From the NCBI RefSeq assembly GCF_004125825.1, contig NZ_QQWI01000001.1, forward strand, positions 372,001-436,000: a stretch of DNA of 64,000 nucleotides, written 5' to 3'. Each line of letters begins with the position of its first letter. Position 1 is the first letter of the stretch. Positions 1 through 8,831 of the stretch are shown one piece after another. The position numbers were made by a program, and so were the translations under genes. The notes beneath the pieces are model-generated. The model was not told where the DNA came from, did no database searches, and saw only the letters and a program-made list of their open reading frames with translations. The DNA is from Fusibacter sp. A1 (lineage in GTDB: Bacteria > Bacillota > Clostridia > Peptostreptococcales > Acidaminobacteraceae).

Positions 1-3000
1 TTCGGTTTATAAAGCAGCTTATAGGTCTCTTCATTTAAAGGATACACTTTTTCCGCGATCATTTTAGGTGCTTCATCCTCTTTTAGGTTGATTGTTCCGA
101 GAACCACGAGGGCCTGGTCTACCTTAAATAAGTTGAAGTACTGGTCGTAATGTCTAGGAAAAACGATAATCTCCAAACTACCATAGAGGTCTTCAAGCGT
201 CACAAAGGCCATGAACTTGTCATTTTTGGTCGCTTTTTCGACTTTTCTGACCACCATTCCGCAGATCATATGCTTTTGACCGTCACGTTTGAAGTCGGGC
301 TGCCCTTCCTCGTCTGTCAGTTCTGCCGTGGATATGGTCTGTAGCGCCTCAACCCACTTTGCGTACGCCTCAAGCGGATGGCCGCTCAAATAGATGCCCA
401 GCATCTCTTTTTCAAAATTGAGCCTGATGTTCAAGTTGAACTCGTCCCTGATTGGAAACACATGGTTGGCTTCTTGGGTTCCTGTTTCATTTAGGCCTTC
501 AAACAGGCTAAGTTGTCCCTCAATATTTCTTCTTCTTTCGCTTAAGATACCGTCTATCAGCTTTTCAAAACCGCCGAGCAGTCTTGCCCTATAGATTCCA
601 AAGCCGTCGCACGCGCCCGCTTTGATCAGGCTTTCAATCGCTTTCTTGTTCAGCTCTTTTGTGTCGATTGCCTCTAAAAAGCCTTGGAAATCTTTAAAAT
701 CAGCTTCTTTTCGTTTTTGAATGATGCTTGCGATGATGCCCCTTCCGACATTTTTAACCGCCAGTAGACCAAAACGGATCGCTCCCTTTTCGACAGTGAA
801 GGTCTCATAGGAATACCTCACATCGGGCGGAAGCACTTCTATGCCAAGCACCTTGCATTCGCCGATGTACTGGGCGACCTTGGAATGCGACCCCATGATC
901 GATGTCATCTGGGCCGCCATAAATTCCACAGGATAATGCGCCTTTAAGTAAGCCGTCTGATAGGCGATGATCGCATAACCTGCGGCGTGGGACTTGTTGA
1001 AGGCGTATTTTGCAAAATCGATCATGTCGTCGAAGATGACACTTGCAGCCTTTTCAGAGATCCCGTTTCTCATACAGCCGGCAATTTCCACATTGCCCGC
1101 CTCGTCCGTCTTGCCGTGGATAAAGAGCTTGCGCTCCTTTTCCATGACATCCATCTTCTTCTTACTCATGGCTCGTCTGACAAGGTCGGATCTGCCGTAG
1201 CTGTATCCGGCAAGCTTTCTCACCGTCTCCATGACCTGCTCCTGGTACACAAGGCAGCCGTAAGTCACATCCAGGATGCTCTTTAGGCTGTCGTCCACAT
1301 AGACGATACGGTCTGGATGGTTCTTGTTTTCGATATACTTTGGAATCGAATCCATCGGACCCGGCCTGTAAAGGGAGATTCCTGCGATGATATCCTCAAA
1401 GTGCGTCGGCTTTAGCTCGCGTAAAAACCTTCGCATGCCCGATGATTCAAGCTGAAAGAGTCCTAGCGTATGACCGCTGGCGATCAGCTGGTAAGTTTTT
1501 TTATCTTCGACACCAAGGGTGCTGAAATCAAGCACGGTTCCTGTGGTCTCTTCTATCAGTCTTAAGGTGTTACCGATGACAGTAAGCGTCCTAAGTCCTA
1601 GAAAGTCCATCTTGAGAAGTCCAAGTTCCTCTAAAAGGTTCATGTTGAACTGGGTGGACATGCTGCTGTCATGCAGGTAAAGCGGTACGTAATGGTCGAC
1701 GCTTTCCTTTGCGATCACCACACCCGCCGCATGGGTGGACGCATGCCTTGGCATGCCCTCAAGGGCTTTTGCAATATCGATCAGCTGATGGACGTTGTTG
1801 TTCTCGTCATACAGCGCCTTAAGCTCCCTGCTCTGTTCGAGTGCGCCATCGATGGTTATACCGATTGAAAAAGGAATCAGTTTTGCGACCCTGTCCACTT
1901 CGGCATAACCAAGGCCCAGCACTCTTCCGACATCCCTGATGGCGGCGCGTGCGGCCATGGTACCGAAGGTGATGATCTGGGCGACCCTTTCCTGACCGTA
2001 CTTGTCGATCACATAATCGATGACTTCCTGCCTTCTGTCATCCTGAAAATCGATATCGAAGTCGGGCATGGTGATCCGCTCCGGATTTAAGAACCTTTCG
2101 AAGATCAGTCCGTATTTTATGGGATCGACATCCGTGATTTCAAGGCAGTAGGCCACAAGACTTCCGCCGCCGCTGCCCCTTCCGGGACCGACAAGGATAG
2201 ACTGCTCCCTCGCATACCTGATAAAGTCCCAGACGATTAGGAAATAGTCCTCGTATCCCATCGTCTTGATCACATCAAGCTCATAGTCAAGTCTTTTTCT
2301 TATGTCCTCACTTGCATCCGGATATCTTTTTTTGAGTCCCTTTTCACATAGTTCCAGCAGGTACTCATAGGGCGTCTGCCCGGTACTCACAGGAAAACTC
2401 GGCAGATGAAGCGTGTCAAAATCAAACTCCACCCTGCACCGCTTCGCTATCTTCTGTGTATTTTCAATCGCGTCCGGGCAGTAGTGGAAGAGCGCCTTCA
2501 TTTCTTCTGGAGACTTTAAATAGAACTGTTCGCTCGGAAAACGCATTCGGTCCGGTTCTGCGAGAGTTTTTCCCGTTTGGATCGCAAGCAGCACATCGTG
2601 GTTCGTCGCATCCGATTTTTTTAGGTAGTGCACATCGTTTGTCGCGACAAGCGCGCAGTCCATCTCTTTGGAAAGCTTTAAAAGACCCATGTTCACTTTC
2701 TTCTGCTCAGGCATTCCATGGTCCTGTAGCTCCAGGTAAAAATGATCACGACCGAAGATGTCGAGATACTCACCCGTCAACCGTTTCGCATCGTCCATGT
2801 TTCCATATAGCAGGGCCTGCTGCACCTCACCCGCAAGACAGGCGCTGAGTGCGATGATCCCCTCGCTATGGTTTCTGAGCACCTCTTTGTCGATTCTCGG
2901 CTTGTAGTAAAATCCCTTCGTGTATCCAAGGGACACAAGCTTGATCAGGTTCTGGTAACCCTTCTGATTCTCAGCAAGCAGAATAAGATGGCTGCTTGAC

Positions 3001-3248
3001 TTGTCTTTGCCCGCTTCCTTGTCGTCCATCCCTCTTGCGGCAACATACACTTCGCAACCGATAATGGGGTGGACGCCGTTCTTTTTTGCCGCCTTATAAA
3101 AATCGACCACGCCGAACATCACACCGTGGTCCGTTATCGCCACGCTGTCCATGCCAAGTCTCTTGACCTCGTCAAATAGACGGTCGATACGTGCGAATCC
3201 GTCTAAAAGGCTGTATTCGGTATGTAGGTGAAGGTGTGTGAATGACAT
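1..3248 (-). CDS. dnaE: DNA polymerase III alpha subunit, C-terminus off window
   Basis: Replicative polymerase subunit of the DnaE class, extending chains from dNTPs. The frame is open from an ATG at 3248, preceded by GGAGAG, to the window edge, giving about 1082 of the roughly 1150 residues usual for the family. The first residues (MSFTHLHLHTEYSLLDG) are the PHP domain with its HLHLH metal motif. The palm carries PDFDIDF at about residues 395-401, the catalytic aspartate signature. A GPGRGSGGGSLVAYCL stretch precedes it, and the finger, helix-hairpin-helix and OB-fold regions follow. The 3' end is missing only because the window stops. The polymerase class is certain; whether a PolC is also present cannot be seen here. 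Confidence 0.97.
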   Translation of the reverse strand, partial: MSFTHLHLHTEYSLLDGFARIDRLFDEVKRLGMDSVAITDHGVMFGVVDFYKAAKKNGVHPIIGCEVYVAARGMDDKEAGKDKSSSHLILLAENQKGYQNLIKLVSLGYTKGFYYKPRIDKEVLRNHSEGIIALSACLAGEVQQALLYGNMDDAKRLTGEYLDIFGRDHFYLELQDHGMPEQKKVNMGLLKLSKEMDCALVATNDVHYLKKSDATNHDVLLAIQTGKTLAEPDRMRFPSEQFYLKSPEEMKALFHYCPDAIENTQKIAKRCRVEFDFDTLHLPSFPVSTGQTPYEYLLELCEKGLKKRYPDASEDIRKRLDYELDVIKTMGYEDYFLIVWDFIRYAREQSILVGPGRGSGGGSLVAYCLEITDVDPIKYGLIFERFLNPERITMPDFDIDFQDDRRQEVIDYVIDKYGQERVAQIITFGTMAARAAIRDVGRVLGLGYAEVDRVAKLIPFSIGITIDGALEQSRELKALYDENNNVHQLIDIAKALEGMPRHASTHAAGVVIAKESVDHYVPLYLHDSSMSTQFNMNLLEELGLLKMDFLGLRTLTVIGNTLRLIEETTGTVLDFSTLGVEDKKTYQLIASGHTLGLFQLESSGMRRFLRELKPTHFEDIIAGISLYRPGPMDSIPKYIENKNHPDRIVYVDDSLKSILDVTYGCLVYQEQVMETVRKLAGYSYGRSDLVRRAMSKKKMDVMEKERKLFIHGKTDEAGNVEIAGCMRNGISEKAASVIFDDMIDFAKYAFNKSHAAGYAIIAYQTAYLKAHYPVEFMAAQMTSIMGSHSKVAQYIGECKVLGIEVLPPDVRYSYETFTVEKGAIRFGLLAVKNVGRGIIASIIQKRKEADFKDFQGFLEAIDTKELNKKAIESLIKAGACDGFGIYRARLLGGFEKLIDGILSERRRNIEGQLSLFEGLNETGTQEANHVFPIRDEFNLNIRLNFEKEMLGIYLSGHPLEAYAKWVEALQTISTAELTDEEGQPDFKRDGQKHMICGMVVRKVEKATKNDKFMAFVTLEDLYGSLEIIVFPRHYDQYFNLFKVDQALVVLGTINLKEDEAPKMIAEKVYPLNEETYKLLYKP

Positions 3249-3272
3249 GTTTTCTCTCCTGTGCAACGAAAA

Positions 3273-3293
3273 GGATAAATCATCGATTTATCC
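3273..3293 (-). terminator. Weak AT-rich intrinsic terminator
   Basis: A perfect 9-bp inverted repeat (ggataaatc / gatttatcc) with a 3-base loop is followed on the minus strand by TTTT. It lies just past the stop of the solute-binding lipoprotein gene and before dnaE. The stem is AT-rich, so termination may be partial and dnaE could be reached by read-through. Confidence 0.4.
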
Positions 3294-3327
3294 TAATTTC
3301 ACTTAATATGATCTCACGAATCCAGAC

Positions 3328-4563
3328 CTAGTTATTGTCCATCATAGACGTCTGCGGTCCAAATATCGTTTCTTTCCAAATTTGATAAATCAACTCATGA
3401 TACTTGCTTGGAATATCATGTACCCTGTTTTCCATCAGGGCTATCGTGTCGATAACCGTCTTCTTCTTCATGGCCTTTTTTATGGCGGACGAGGTAACTT
3501 GGTCGATCATCTTGATATCGTAGACCGGTTGCCCCTTATATTTTCGACTTCTCAGCTTTTCGGTCTGTGATTCCACACTAAGCAGCTCATGCATGACAAC
3601 CATGGCGCCCGACTTGTTCTTAGCGTTCATGGCGATGCTCATGTAGTCCTTTGGACCGACAGAGGCTTCACCAAGCACAAAGGGTCTAGTTCCGCCTGGA
3701 TAAATCGCGTCACCGGTCATGTAATAAGCATGTAAAAAATCGTTGCTCATGGTCATCACCAGCAGTCCGTCGGCAAATAGCTTATCGAGGACCTCCTCTG
3801 ATTCAGGATACGAGGTTCCGCCTCCATATAGATAAGGTGTCAACTCTTTTAAATACGCCATACCAGGTGCGACAAGCTCTCTTAGCTGAGCTTCCGTGAG
3901 GTCGGATTCTACAAAGGCCTTATCCTTTGCGAAGTTTAGTAGCACACTTCTTAAAAAGGCACCACCGAGTTCTGTCTTGGGATCGGGATAGACGACCATC
4001 CCCTCATTCACCTTTGCGACACTCAGCAGCTCGTCAAGCGTTTTGGGAGCATCATAGATGATGTCCTCGTTATAATAAAATGTGATCTGGCTCTGATTGA
4101 AAGGGACGGCGAATCCTTCGATAGGCACTTCTTCCATATACATGTTGTCAAGCGCTTTGAGACTCATCATCCTCTGATAATTATAGATCCGTTCAACGAA
4201 TGGACCGTATAGCAGCTCGGCATCCTTATATTCTTGAAACTCAGCTTTATCAAGCCACAGCATGTCGATGTCGCCAACCGCCCGTTCGTTGACCTTATCG
4301 GACATCAGGCTCTGGTAGACCTCGTCCTGCTCCGCTTCAACCAGGTTTAGTGTGATATTGTACTTGGTCTTAAGTTGCTGCTTGATCGCAGTGTTGAGCC
4401 AGTTGAACGCCTCGTCATCCTCAGTCCATATGTAAAAATTGACAGTGGTACCGTCCACGCTGTCGATTATTCTATCCCAGTTGGTGTTGCCGGTATTGGA
4501 TCCTGTGGTGCAGCCTGTCGTCAGCATTACTATCGCTATTACAAAACCTATTAGTTTCTTCAT
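3328..4563 (-). CDS. YnjB-like ABC solute-binding lipoprotein (orphan)
   Basis: Extracellular solute-binding lipoprotein of 411 residues. A signal peptide ends in the lipobox TTGC, with Cys18 as the lipidated residue. The mature start resembles the YnjB branch of ABC binding proteins (Trp-Asp followed by GTTVNFYIW and a region like YNITLNLVEAE). Binding lobes follow, with a PFNQSQITFYYNEDI segment typical of the fold. The substrate is unknown. Unlike ynjBCD loci, no permease or ATPase gene is adjacent: the neighbours are dnaE and an HD-GYP gene. It may therefore work with a remote transporter or as a sensor. The start has GGGAG upstream. Family assignment is moderately confident, from recognised sequence style only. 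Confidence 0.75.
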   Translation of the reverse strand: MKKLIGFVIAIVMLTTGCTTGSNTGNTNWDRIIDSVDGTTVNFYIWTEDDEAFNWLNTAIKQQLKTKYNITLNLVEAEQDEVYQSLMSDKVNERAVGDIDMLWLDKAEFQEYKDAELLYGPFVERIYNYQRMMSLKALDNMYMEEVPIEGFAVPFNQSQITFYYNEDIIYDAPKTLDELLSVAKVNEGMVVYPDPKTELGGAFLRSVLLNFAKDKAFVESDLTEAQLRELVAPGMAYLKELTPYLYGGGTSYPESEEVLDKLFADGLLVMTMSNDFLHAYYMTGDAIYPGGTRPFVLGEASVGPKDYMSIAMNAKNKSGAMVVMHELLSVESQTEKLRSRKYKGQPVYDIKMIDQVTSSAIKKAMKKKTVIDTIALMENRVHDIPSKYHELIYQIWKETIFGPQTSMMDNN

Positions 4564-4631
4564 TTTGATCTCCCTATCCTACCCCTATTTCTATCTATTA
4601 TACCACGTTTCAGGCGCGCTACACAGAATAG

Positions 4632-4666
4632 AAAAAGCCGCTAGGACAACGTGTTGTCCTAGCGGC
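4632..4666 (-). terminator. Intrinsic terminator of the HD-GYP gene
   Basis: A perfect 14-bp stem (gccgctaggacaac and its complement, 2-base gap) is followed on the minus strand by TTTTTC, 11 bases past the HD-GYP stop codon. Confidence 0.85.
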
Positions 4667-4677
4667 CCGATATCAGG

Positions 4678-5835
4678 TCAAGAAATGCCTTCATTCTTTC
4701 TTTTAAAGTATTCCATATGCTCGTACTCACCCGCTACAAGGATTTCTTTAATCCTCACCGACGGATTCTTCATCAGGTCGATTTCGAAGTGACCGTGCAT
4801 CTTGTTGTTGCCCGCATCCTGAACGATCCTCACAACAGGCTTATGACGGTGTCTCACAGTCACCACAGCCACATCACCGTTCATCAGCTTCACAATCGCA
4901 CCGTGATAGAAGTAGCCCACAGCGCTTGAAAACTCCTTGACGGTCTTAGGATCAAAATGGATGCCCGATTTTGCCACAATGTAGTTCATCGCGCTATAAG
5001 GACTGATTTTTTTTGAATAGACCCTATCCGAAGTCAAGGCATCAAAAACATCAGAAATGTTCACAATTTTTGAGAACGCATCGATCTCATCGCCCTTGAG
5101 ACCTTGAGGATATCCGCTACCACAGTGCTGCTCGTGATGGTTGAGCGCGATTCTCGCAGATCGTTCCGATATGTCCTCTGATCGTCTAAGTACTTCATAG
5201 CCGAGTTTACTGTGATGTTTGATCATCGAAAACTCTTCTATAGATAACGATTCAGGCTTGTTCAGTATATTTTGATCGACAAACAGCTTTCCGATATCAT
5301 GCAGGATGGCTCCCATAGCGATCTCCCTTAAGGCGTTCTTATCAAACCCTGTATGGATGGACATCACTATCGCCAGTATCGTCACGTTGATCGCGTGATC
5401 GAAAAGATAGGAATCCACCTCGCGTAGCTGATCGATATGAAATACCACTTCATCGGAATTGAGGATGTCGTTGATGATTTTTTTTACAACCGCCTGGATG
5501 ATCTGGGCGTTCACCGCTTCTGATTCAAGCAGCTCAGTTACGGCCAGTTCAAGCTTCTCTTTCGCCTGTTCGCGGACCTTTATGATACGCTTTTCACGTT
5601 TTTCTTTAATTAGGGCGATTCGAACACTCTGAGATTCTTCTGGCGACTCATGCTTTAACAACGCTTCTATCGCTACAGTCGTCACTAGTGTCTCTTCAAT
5701 CTTATTGATGTAAGTGTTTCTGAGTTTTATACCGCTGGCAAGCAGGATGTTTCCTTCGGTATCATAGATGTTTTCTGCCAACACCATGCCCTCTTCCAGT
5801 TCGGACACGGTGACCATGATTATTTCTCTATACAT
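4678..5835 (-). CDS. HD-GYP domain cyclic-di-GMP phosphodiesterase
   Basis: Probable cytosolic enzyme hydrolysing cyclic di-GMP (385 residues). The C-terminal half is an HD-GYP domain: HDIGK near residue 179, then HHE followed by GSGYP from about residue 232, so both metal-binding and GYP signatures are intact. The N-terminal region (SELEEGMVLAENIYDTEGN) resembles the small beta module often preceding HD-GYP domains, followed by a charged helical stretch. No membrane segment is visible. The start is chosen from GGAGGAGAC-ATG. The gene stands alone between an extended -10 promoter (5927-5932) and its own terminator. Two GGDEF proteins elsewhere in the window could supply its substrate; that link is inference. 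Confidence 0.92.
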   Translation of the reverse strand: MYREIIMVTVSELEEGMVLAENIYDTEGNILLASGIKLRNTYINKIEETLVTTVAIEALLKHESPEESQSVRIALIKEKREKRIIKVREQAKEKLELAVTELLESEAVNAQIIQAVVKKIINDILNSDEVVFHIDQLREVDSYLFDHAINVTILAIVMSIHTGFDKNALREIAMGAILHDIGKLFVDQNILNKPESLSIEEFSMIKHHSKLGYEVLRRSEDISERSARIALNHHEQHCGSGYPQGLKGDEIDAFSKIVNISDVFDALTSDRVYSKKISPYSAMNYIVAKSGIHFDPKTVKEFSSAVGYFYHGAIVKLMNGDVAVVTVRHRHKPVVRIVQDAGNNKMHGHFEIDLMKNPSVRIKEILVAGEYEHMEYFKRKNEGIS

Positions 5836-5926
5836 GTCTCCTCCACTGCCGAAACTTTCGACAACCTTTTCACATTACAAAAGGTCCTTAAGACCTTGAT
5901 ACCCACAGTGTATGCTTTGCGTGGTA

Positions 5927-5932
5927 ATTATA
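5927..5932 (-). promoter_or_regulatory. Extended -10 promoter for the HD-GYP gene
   Basis: The minus strand reads TGA-TATAAT, an extended -10 element without a good -35. The roughly 85-base leader contains an AAGGTC/GACCTT inverted repeat (5881-5897), a possible operator. Confidence 0.5.
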
Positions 5933-6001
5933 TCAAAATTTTTATTCGAAAATATATGTGTATTTCGTCTTATCTATTAAGATTATGTAACTTTAAAAAT
6001 A

Positions 6002-6024
6002 GAAAAAACGCGCCCACGGCGCGT
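6002..6024 (-). terminator. Intrinsic terminator after the HPr gene
   Basis: Stem acgcgcc/ggcgcgt with a CAC loop, followed on the minus strand by a TTTTTT run; it closes the nudix-whiA-HPr unit. Confidence 0.8.
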
Positions 6025-6027
6025 ATT

Positions 6028-6294
6028 CTATAGATCAATCAATTCATTATTTACAAGATCAACCATGTTTTCCATCGCTTGTTTCTCGTCGATCCCATCA
6101 AAGGTCAAAAGCAGTTCAGACCCACAAGGGACTCCCAGCGAAATGATACCCATGATGCTCTTCGCATCAACTGTTTTTCCGACATAATTGATGTAGATAT
6201 CACATACATATCGGTTGGTATGTTGAACAAATGCCGCTGCAGCTCTTGAATGCAAACCTGCTTGATTCTTAATGATTACTTGTGTACTTACCAT
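6028..6294 (-). CDS. HPr-family phosphocarrier (HPr/Crh-like)
   Basis: Small phosphocarrier of the PTS HPr family, 88 residues. With the ATG at 6294 as start, the active-site histidine falls exactly at His15 (GLHSRAA) and the regulatory serine at Ser46 (AKSIMG), the canonical numbering. GGAGG lies 9 bases before this ATG but abuts an upstream in-frame GTG, so the ATG is preferred. The position after whiA matches crh of Bacillus. Crh, however, lacks His15 whereas this protein keeps it, so it could serve both in sugar phosphotransfer and in Ser46-P signalling. Pro18 of typical HPr is Ala here. It starts one base past the whiA stop, so translation is probably coupled. No EI gene is nearby. Confidence 0.9.
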   Translation of the reverse strand: MVSTQVIIKNQAGLHSRAAAAFVQHTNRYVCDIYINYVGKTVDAKSIMGIISLGVPCGSELLLTFDGIDEKQAMENMVDLVNNELIDL

Positions 6295-6295
6295 A

Positions 6296-7234
6296 TCAAT
6301 CACCCTCCGTAATTTTCATTGCTAATTTTTCTATTTTTTTTAGGCGATGATTGATTCCCGATTTTCCAATCGGTGGTGACAACATCTGACCTAATTCTGT
6401 CAAACTCAGTTCCGGTTGTTCAAGTCTCAGCAGTGCGATCTCGCGCAAGTTGTCAGGTAGGGATTCGAGTCCCATGACATCTCTGATTTTTGCTATCGAC
6501 TCGACTTGTCTAATCGCAGCGTTCACTGTCTTGTTAAGATTTGCTGTTTCACAGTTAACCACTCGGTTGACATTGTTGCGCATCTGCTTCACAATCCGCG
6601 TATTCTCAAACGCGAGAAGAGTCTGGTGGGCACCGATGATGTTTAACACATCGACAATTTGATCGCCCTCTTTAATATATACCACATAATTGTTTTTTCG
6701 CACAACAGATTTCGAATAAAGTCCATAACTATTTATGAGATTTATCAGGCTGTGGGCATAGGTTTCACTATGGGTCACAAATTCCAGATGGTAGGACTTT
6801 TCAGGATCACTCAACGATCCGGATCCTAAGAACACTCCTCTGATGTAGGCGCGCTTTGCCGCATCGCTCTTCACAATGTTTTCAGGAACGACATCTATGA
6901 TCTCGATGCCGTTTTCCTTGTTGATGATCCCCATCTCGGCTAAGAGATCCAGAGCATCCTCCACATAAATCTCGTAGATGTGATGTTTTTTTAGAGAAGA
7001 GTTCTTCTTAACGATAACTTCGGTCTGTATCTTGAATATTTTTTTGAACAAAGTAAAAATCAACCTTGCAACCGCTGCATTTTCAGATGAAATCAGCACA
7101 TCTATCTTACCACCCGACTTGAGCTTAAGTGTTCCGCACACCCTTACGATAGCGGACAACTCGGCAAGCAGACTTTGCCTGTTGTCGGAAAGCTGCCTCG
7201 CAAGCTGGGTTTTGGTTTTAGACGCAAATGACAT
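6296..7234 (-). CDS. whiA: WhiA, DNA-binding cell division/sporulation-type regulator
   Basis: WhiA protein of 312 residues, near the usual length. The N-terminal and central parts correspond to the degenerate LAGLIDADG-homing-endonuclease fold (RAYIRGVFLGSGSLSDPEKSYHLEF), and the C-terminus is a helix-turn-helix ending in LGQMLSPPIGKSGINHRLKKIE, the hallmark of the family. In Firmicutes it influences cell division and chromosome segregation; in actinobacteria it controls sporulation. It lies in the conserved nudix-whiA-HPr order, with glmR and rapZ about 1.6 kb upstream. It overlaps neither neighbour but sits one base from HPr. The assignment is secure. Confidence 0.96.
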   Translation of the reverse strand: MSFASKTKTQLARQLSDNRQSLLAELSAIVRVCGTLKLKSGGKIDVLISSENAAVARLIFTLFKKIFKIQTEVIVKKNSSLKKHHIYEIYVEDALDLLAEMGIINKENGIEIIDVVPENIVKSDAAKRAYIRGVFLGSGSLSDPEKSYHLEFVTHSETYAHSLINLINSYGLYSKSVVRKNNYVVYIKEGDQIVDVLNIIGAHQTLLAFENTRIVKQMRNNVNRVVNCETANLNKTVNAAIRQVESIAKIRDVMGLESLPDNLREIALLRLEQPELSLTELGQMLSPPIGKSGINHRLKKIEKLAMKITEGD

Positions 7235-7251
7235 GACGCTTCCTCACTTCT

Positions 7252-7683
7252 TTAAGTATTGTTCCTATAATATCTTGCAGTATATGCTAAAATCGATTTT
7301 TCAATGATATTGCGCTCATCATCGTACTTGATGATTTTTGCCGCCTTATTCATATGGATGAATCTCGCAGCCTTGAATCCTTCTTCCCGTTGCGGTACAC
7401 ACCGCATCGACTGAGTGGTCATCAAGTACCATGAGACTGTCTTATCCACTAGATGATTGTCAGTCCAATAGTTCTTATAGGTATAATGGATATCACCCAC
7501 ATATTCAAGGATCTCAGCCTTTACTCCAGTCTCTTCAAGAACTTCACGCAGAGCTGTTTCAGATTTTAATTCATTCTCTTCAATTCGCCCTTTTGGGAGT
7601 ACCCAGTCGCCATTCATCTTCATCAGCAATAACACTGTGTTACCGAAGAACACGACTCCTCCCGCGCTATTTTCTTCTCTCAA
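7252..7683 (-). CDS. Nudix hydrolase (YvcI-like position)
   Basis: Hydrolase of nucleoside diphosphates linked to another moiety, 143 residues. The complete Nudix box is present: a glycine, then E, then RE, then EE and G in the spacing Gx5Ex7REx2EExG (GRIEENE ... REVLEETGV). The start codon is probably TTG at 7683: GGAAGG lies 5 bases upstream, and no ATG is available before the conserved N-terminal strand (ENSAGGVVFF). It is first of the nudix-whiA-HPr unit, as yvcI is in the Bacillus cluster. The substrate cannot be told from sequence. A TTGGGA-N17-TATACT promoter precedes it. Confidence 0.9.
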   Translation of the reverse strand: MREENSAGGVVFFGNTVLLLMKMNGDWVLPKGRIEENELKSETALREVLEETGVKAEILEYVGDIHYTYKNYWTDNHLVDKTVSWYLMTTQSMRCVPQREEGFKAARFIHMNKAAKIIKYDDERNIIEKSILAYTARYYRNNT

Positions 7684-7703
7684 AGTGACCTTCCTATCCT
7701 TAA

Positions 7704-7732
7704 AGTATAAGCTGTATCTAAAGTTATCCCAA
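7704..7732 (-). promoter_or_regulatory. Promoter of the nudix-whiA-HPr unit
   Basis: On the minus strand TTGGGA, a 17-base spacer and TATACT lie about 20 bases before the nudix start. Just upstream, tagcatat/atatgcta forms a perfect 8-bp inverted repeat (7749-7773) that could be an operator. Confidence 0.6.
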
Positions 7733-7872
7733 TATACTACATATAGTATAGCATATTGAATAGGGATATGCTAGGTGGTGGCACATTAAGAACACCAATT
7801 CCAATCCATTGGCTAAACAATTGTTAAATGCTTGTAATAATAAAGCTGAATTTTCAGACAATTTTGTCATTG

Positions 7873-7903
7873 TTGACACATCGCCATTCTATTTTAGTAG
7901 AAT
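7873..7903 (+). promoter_or_regulatory. Promoter of the hydrolase lipoprotein
   Basis: TTGACA (7873-7878) and TAGAAT (7898-7903) with a 19-base spacer, slightly long. GGGAGG follows at 7911-7916, 7 bases before the ATG at 7924. Confidence 0.55.
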
Positions 7904-7923
7904 ACACCTAGGGAGGATTTTAT

Positions 7924-8757
7924 ATGAATATGAAACTGATTGTATTGTTAGTGGGGATCACATTCGCCTTAGCGGCATGTAGTTCTCAGGTGAGTGAACC
8001 TTCGGTTGGTGATGTAACCGAATCTGGCGAGGCTGCCGCTGTCGTCGAAATCAAACAAGAACCCTATGAGACGGTAGAAATTCTTTCGCAGGACGGGCTG
8101 GTTATCACAGCGGATTACTATTTTCATGATAGCTCATCCGATTACATGCTGCTGATGCACCAAGCAGGCTCAAGCAGAGGTGAGTTCCGCGAATCGGCAC
8201 TTCGTTTTTTGGAACTCGGATACAATGTTCTGACCATTGACCTAAGAAGCGGTGAAAGCTTCGAAGACGTAGTCAATCAGACCGCAGCACTTGCCGTTGA
8301 GCAAGGTATCGCAAATCAAAGAACCGATGCATATCAAGACGCTGTTGCAGCGCTGAAATACATCGATGAGACCTTTGCACACGAGCGGATTTTCGTATTG
8401 GGCAGCTCTTACTCATGCGGACTAGCACTGCAGCTAGGTGTTGATTATCCAGGTCTTGTAGATGGTATTCTGACGTTTTCGGCCTCAGAATCCGTGATGA
8501 TCTCAAACCAGATGATCGCCGACAACATCGAAGGACTATCCATACCGGTATTCTTCACCTCAGGCAAGTTTGAGGCTGATGCGTATAACTACATGAGAAA
8601 ACAGGTGAAGTCCGATATCAATGTCGCATTCCTACCCGAAGGAAACGGTGTTCACGGTGCAAGTTCACTGCTTTCAAGCAATGAGAACTATTTGGAGTAC
8701 TGGGAAGCTGTGGAGGCGTTTTTAGAAGAAGTGAAAACAGGGAAGATTGAAGATTAG
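7924..8757 (+). CDS. Alpha/beta hydrolase lipoprotein
   Basis: Secreted, lipid-anchored serine hydrolase of 277 residues. The signal peptide ends in the lipobox LAAC. An acidic linker of about 25 residues leads to an alpha/beta-hydrolase fold with a likely oxyanion region (LLMHQAGSSRGEF), the nucleophile elbow GSSYS, and a C-terminal His in GVHGAS. The order resembles dienelactone hydrolase or S9-like esterases; the substrate is unknown. It is encoded opposite to its neighbours, between the nudix-whiA-HPr unit and glmR, and has its own promoter and a shared terminator. It therefore looks like a later insertion into an ancestral cluster, although its base composition does not stand out. Confidence 0.8.
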   Translation: MNMKLIVLLVGITFALAACSSQVSEPSVGDVTESGEAAAVVEIKQEPYETVEILSQDGLVITADYYFHDSSSDYMLLMHQAGSSRGEFRESALRFLELGYNVLTIDLRSGESFEDVVNQTAALAVEQGIANQRTDAYQDAVAALKYIDETFAHERIFVLGSSYSCGLALQLGVDYPGLVDGILTFSASESVMISNQMIADNIEGLSIPVFFTSGKFEADAYNYMRKQVKSDINVAFLPEGNGVHGASSLLSSNENYLEYWEAVEAFLEEVKTGKIED

Positions 8758-8760
8758 GGA

Positions 8761-8790
8761 TTGATGATTGGTGATTGGTGATTGGTGATA
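8761..8790 (+). repeat. Short tandem repeat, 7-bp unit
   Basis: Three consecutive copies of attggtg, with partial copies on both sides, lie between the hydrolase stop codon and the bidirectional terminator. The array is probably a replication-slippage product; no function is evident. Confidence 0.8.
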
Positions 8791-8799
8791 AAAACTATT

Positions 8800-8829
8800 A
8801 AATGCCCTTGGACTTGTCCAAGGGCATTT
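8800..8829. terminator. Bidirectional terminator between hydrolase and glmR
   Basis: A perfect 14-bp inverted repeat (aaatgcccttggac and complement, TT loop). T-rich tracts follow on both strands, serving the plus-strand hydrolase and the minus-strand murB-PHP-rapZ-glmR operon. Confidence 0.9.
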
Positions 8830-8831
8830 GT

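Noticed and set aside
8761..8790. Tandem repeat considered as a CRISPR or minisatellite start
   Set aside because: Only three 7-bp units without spacers; simple slippage repeat.
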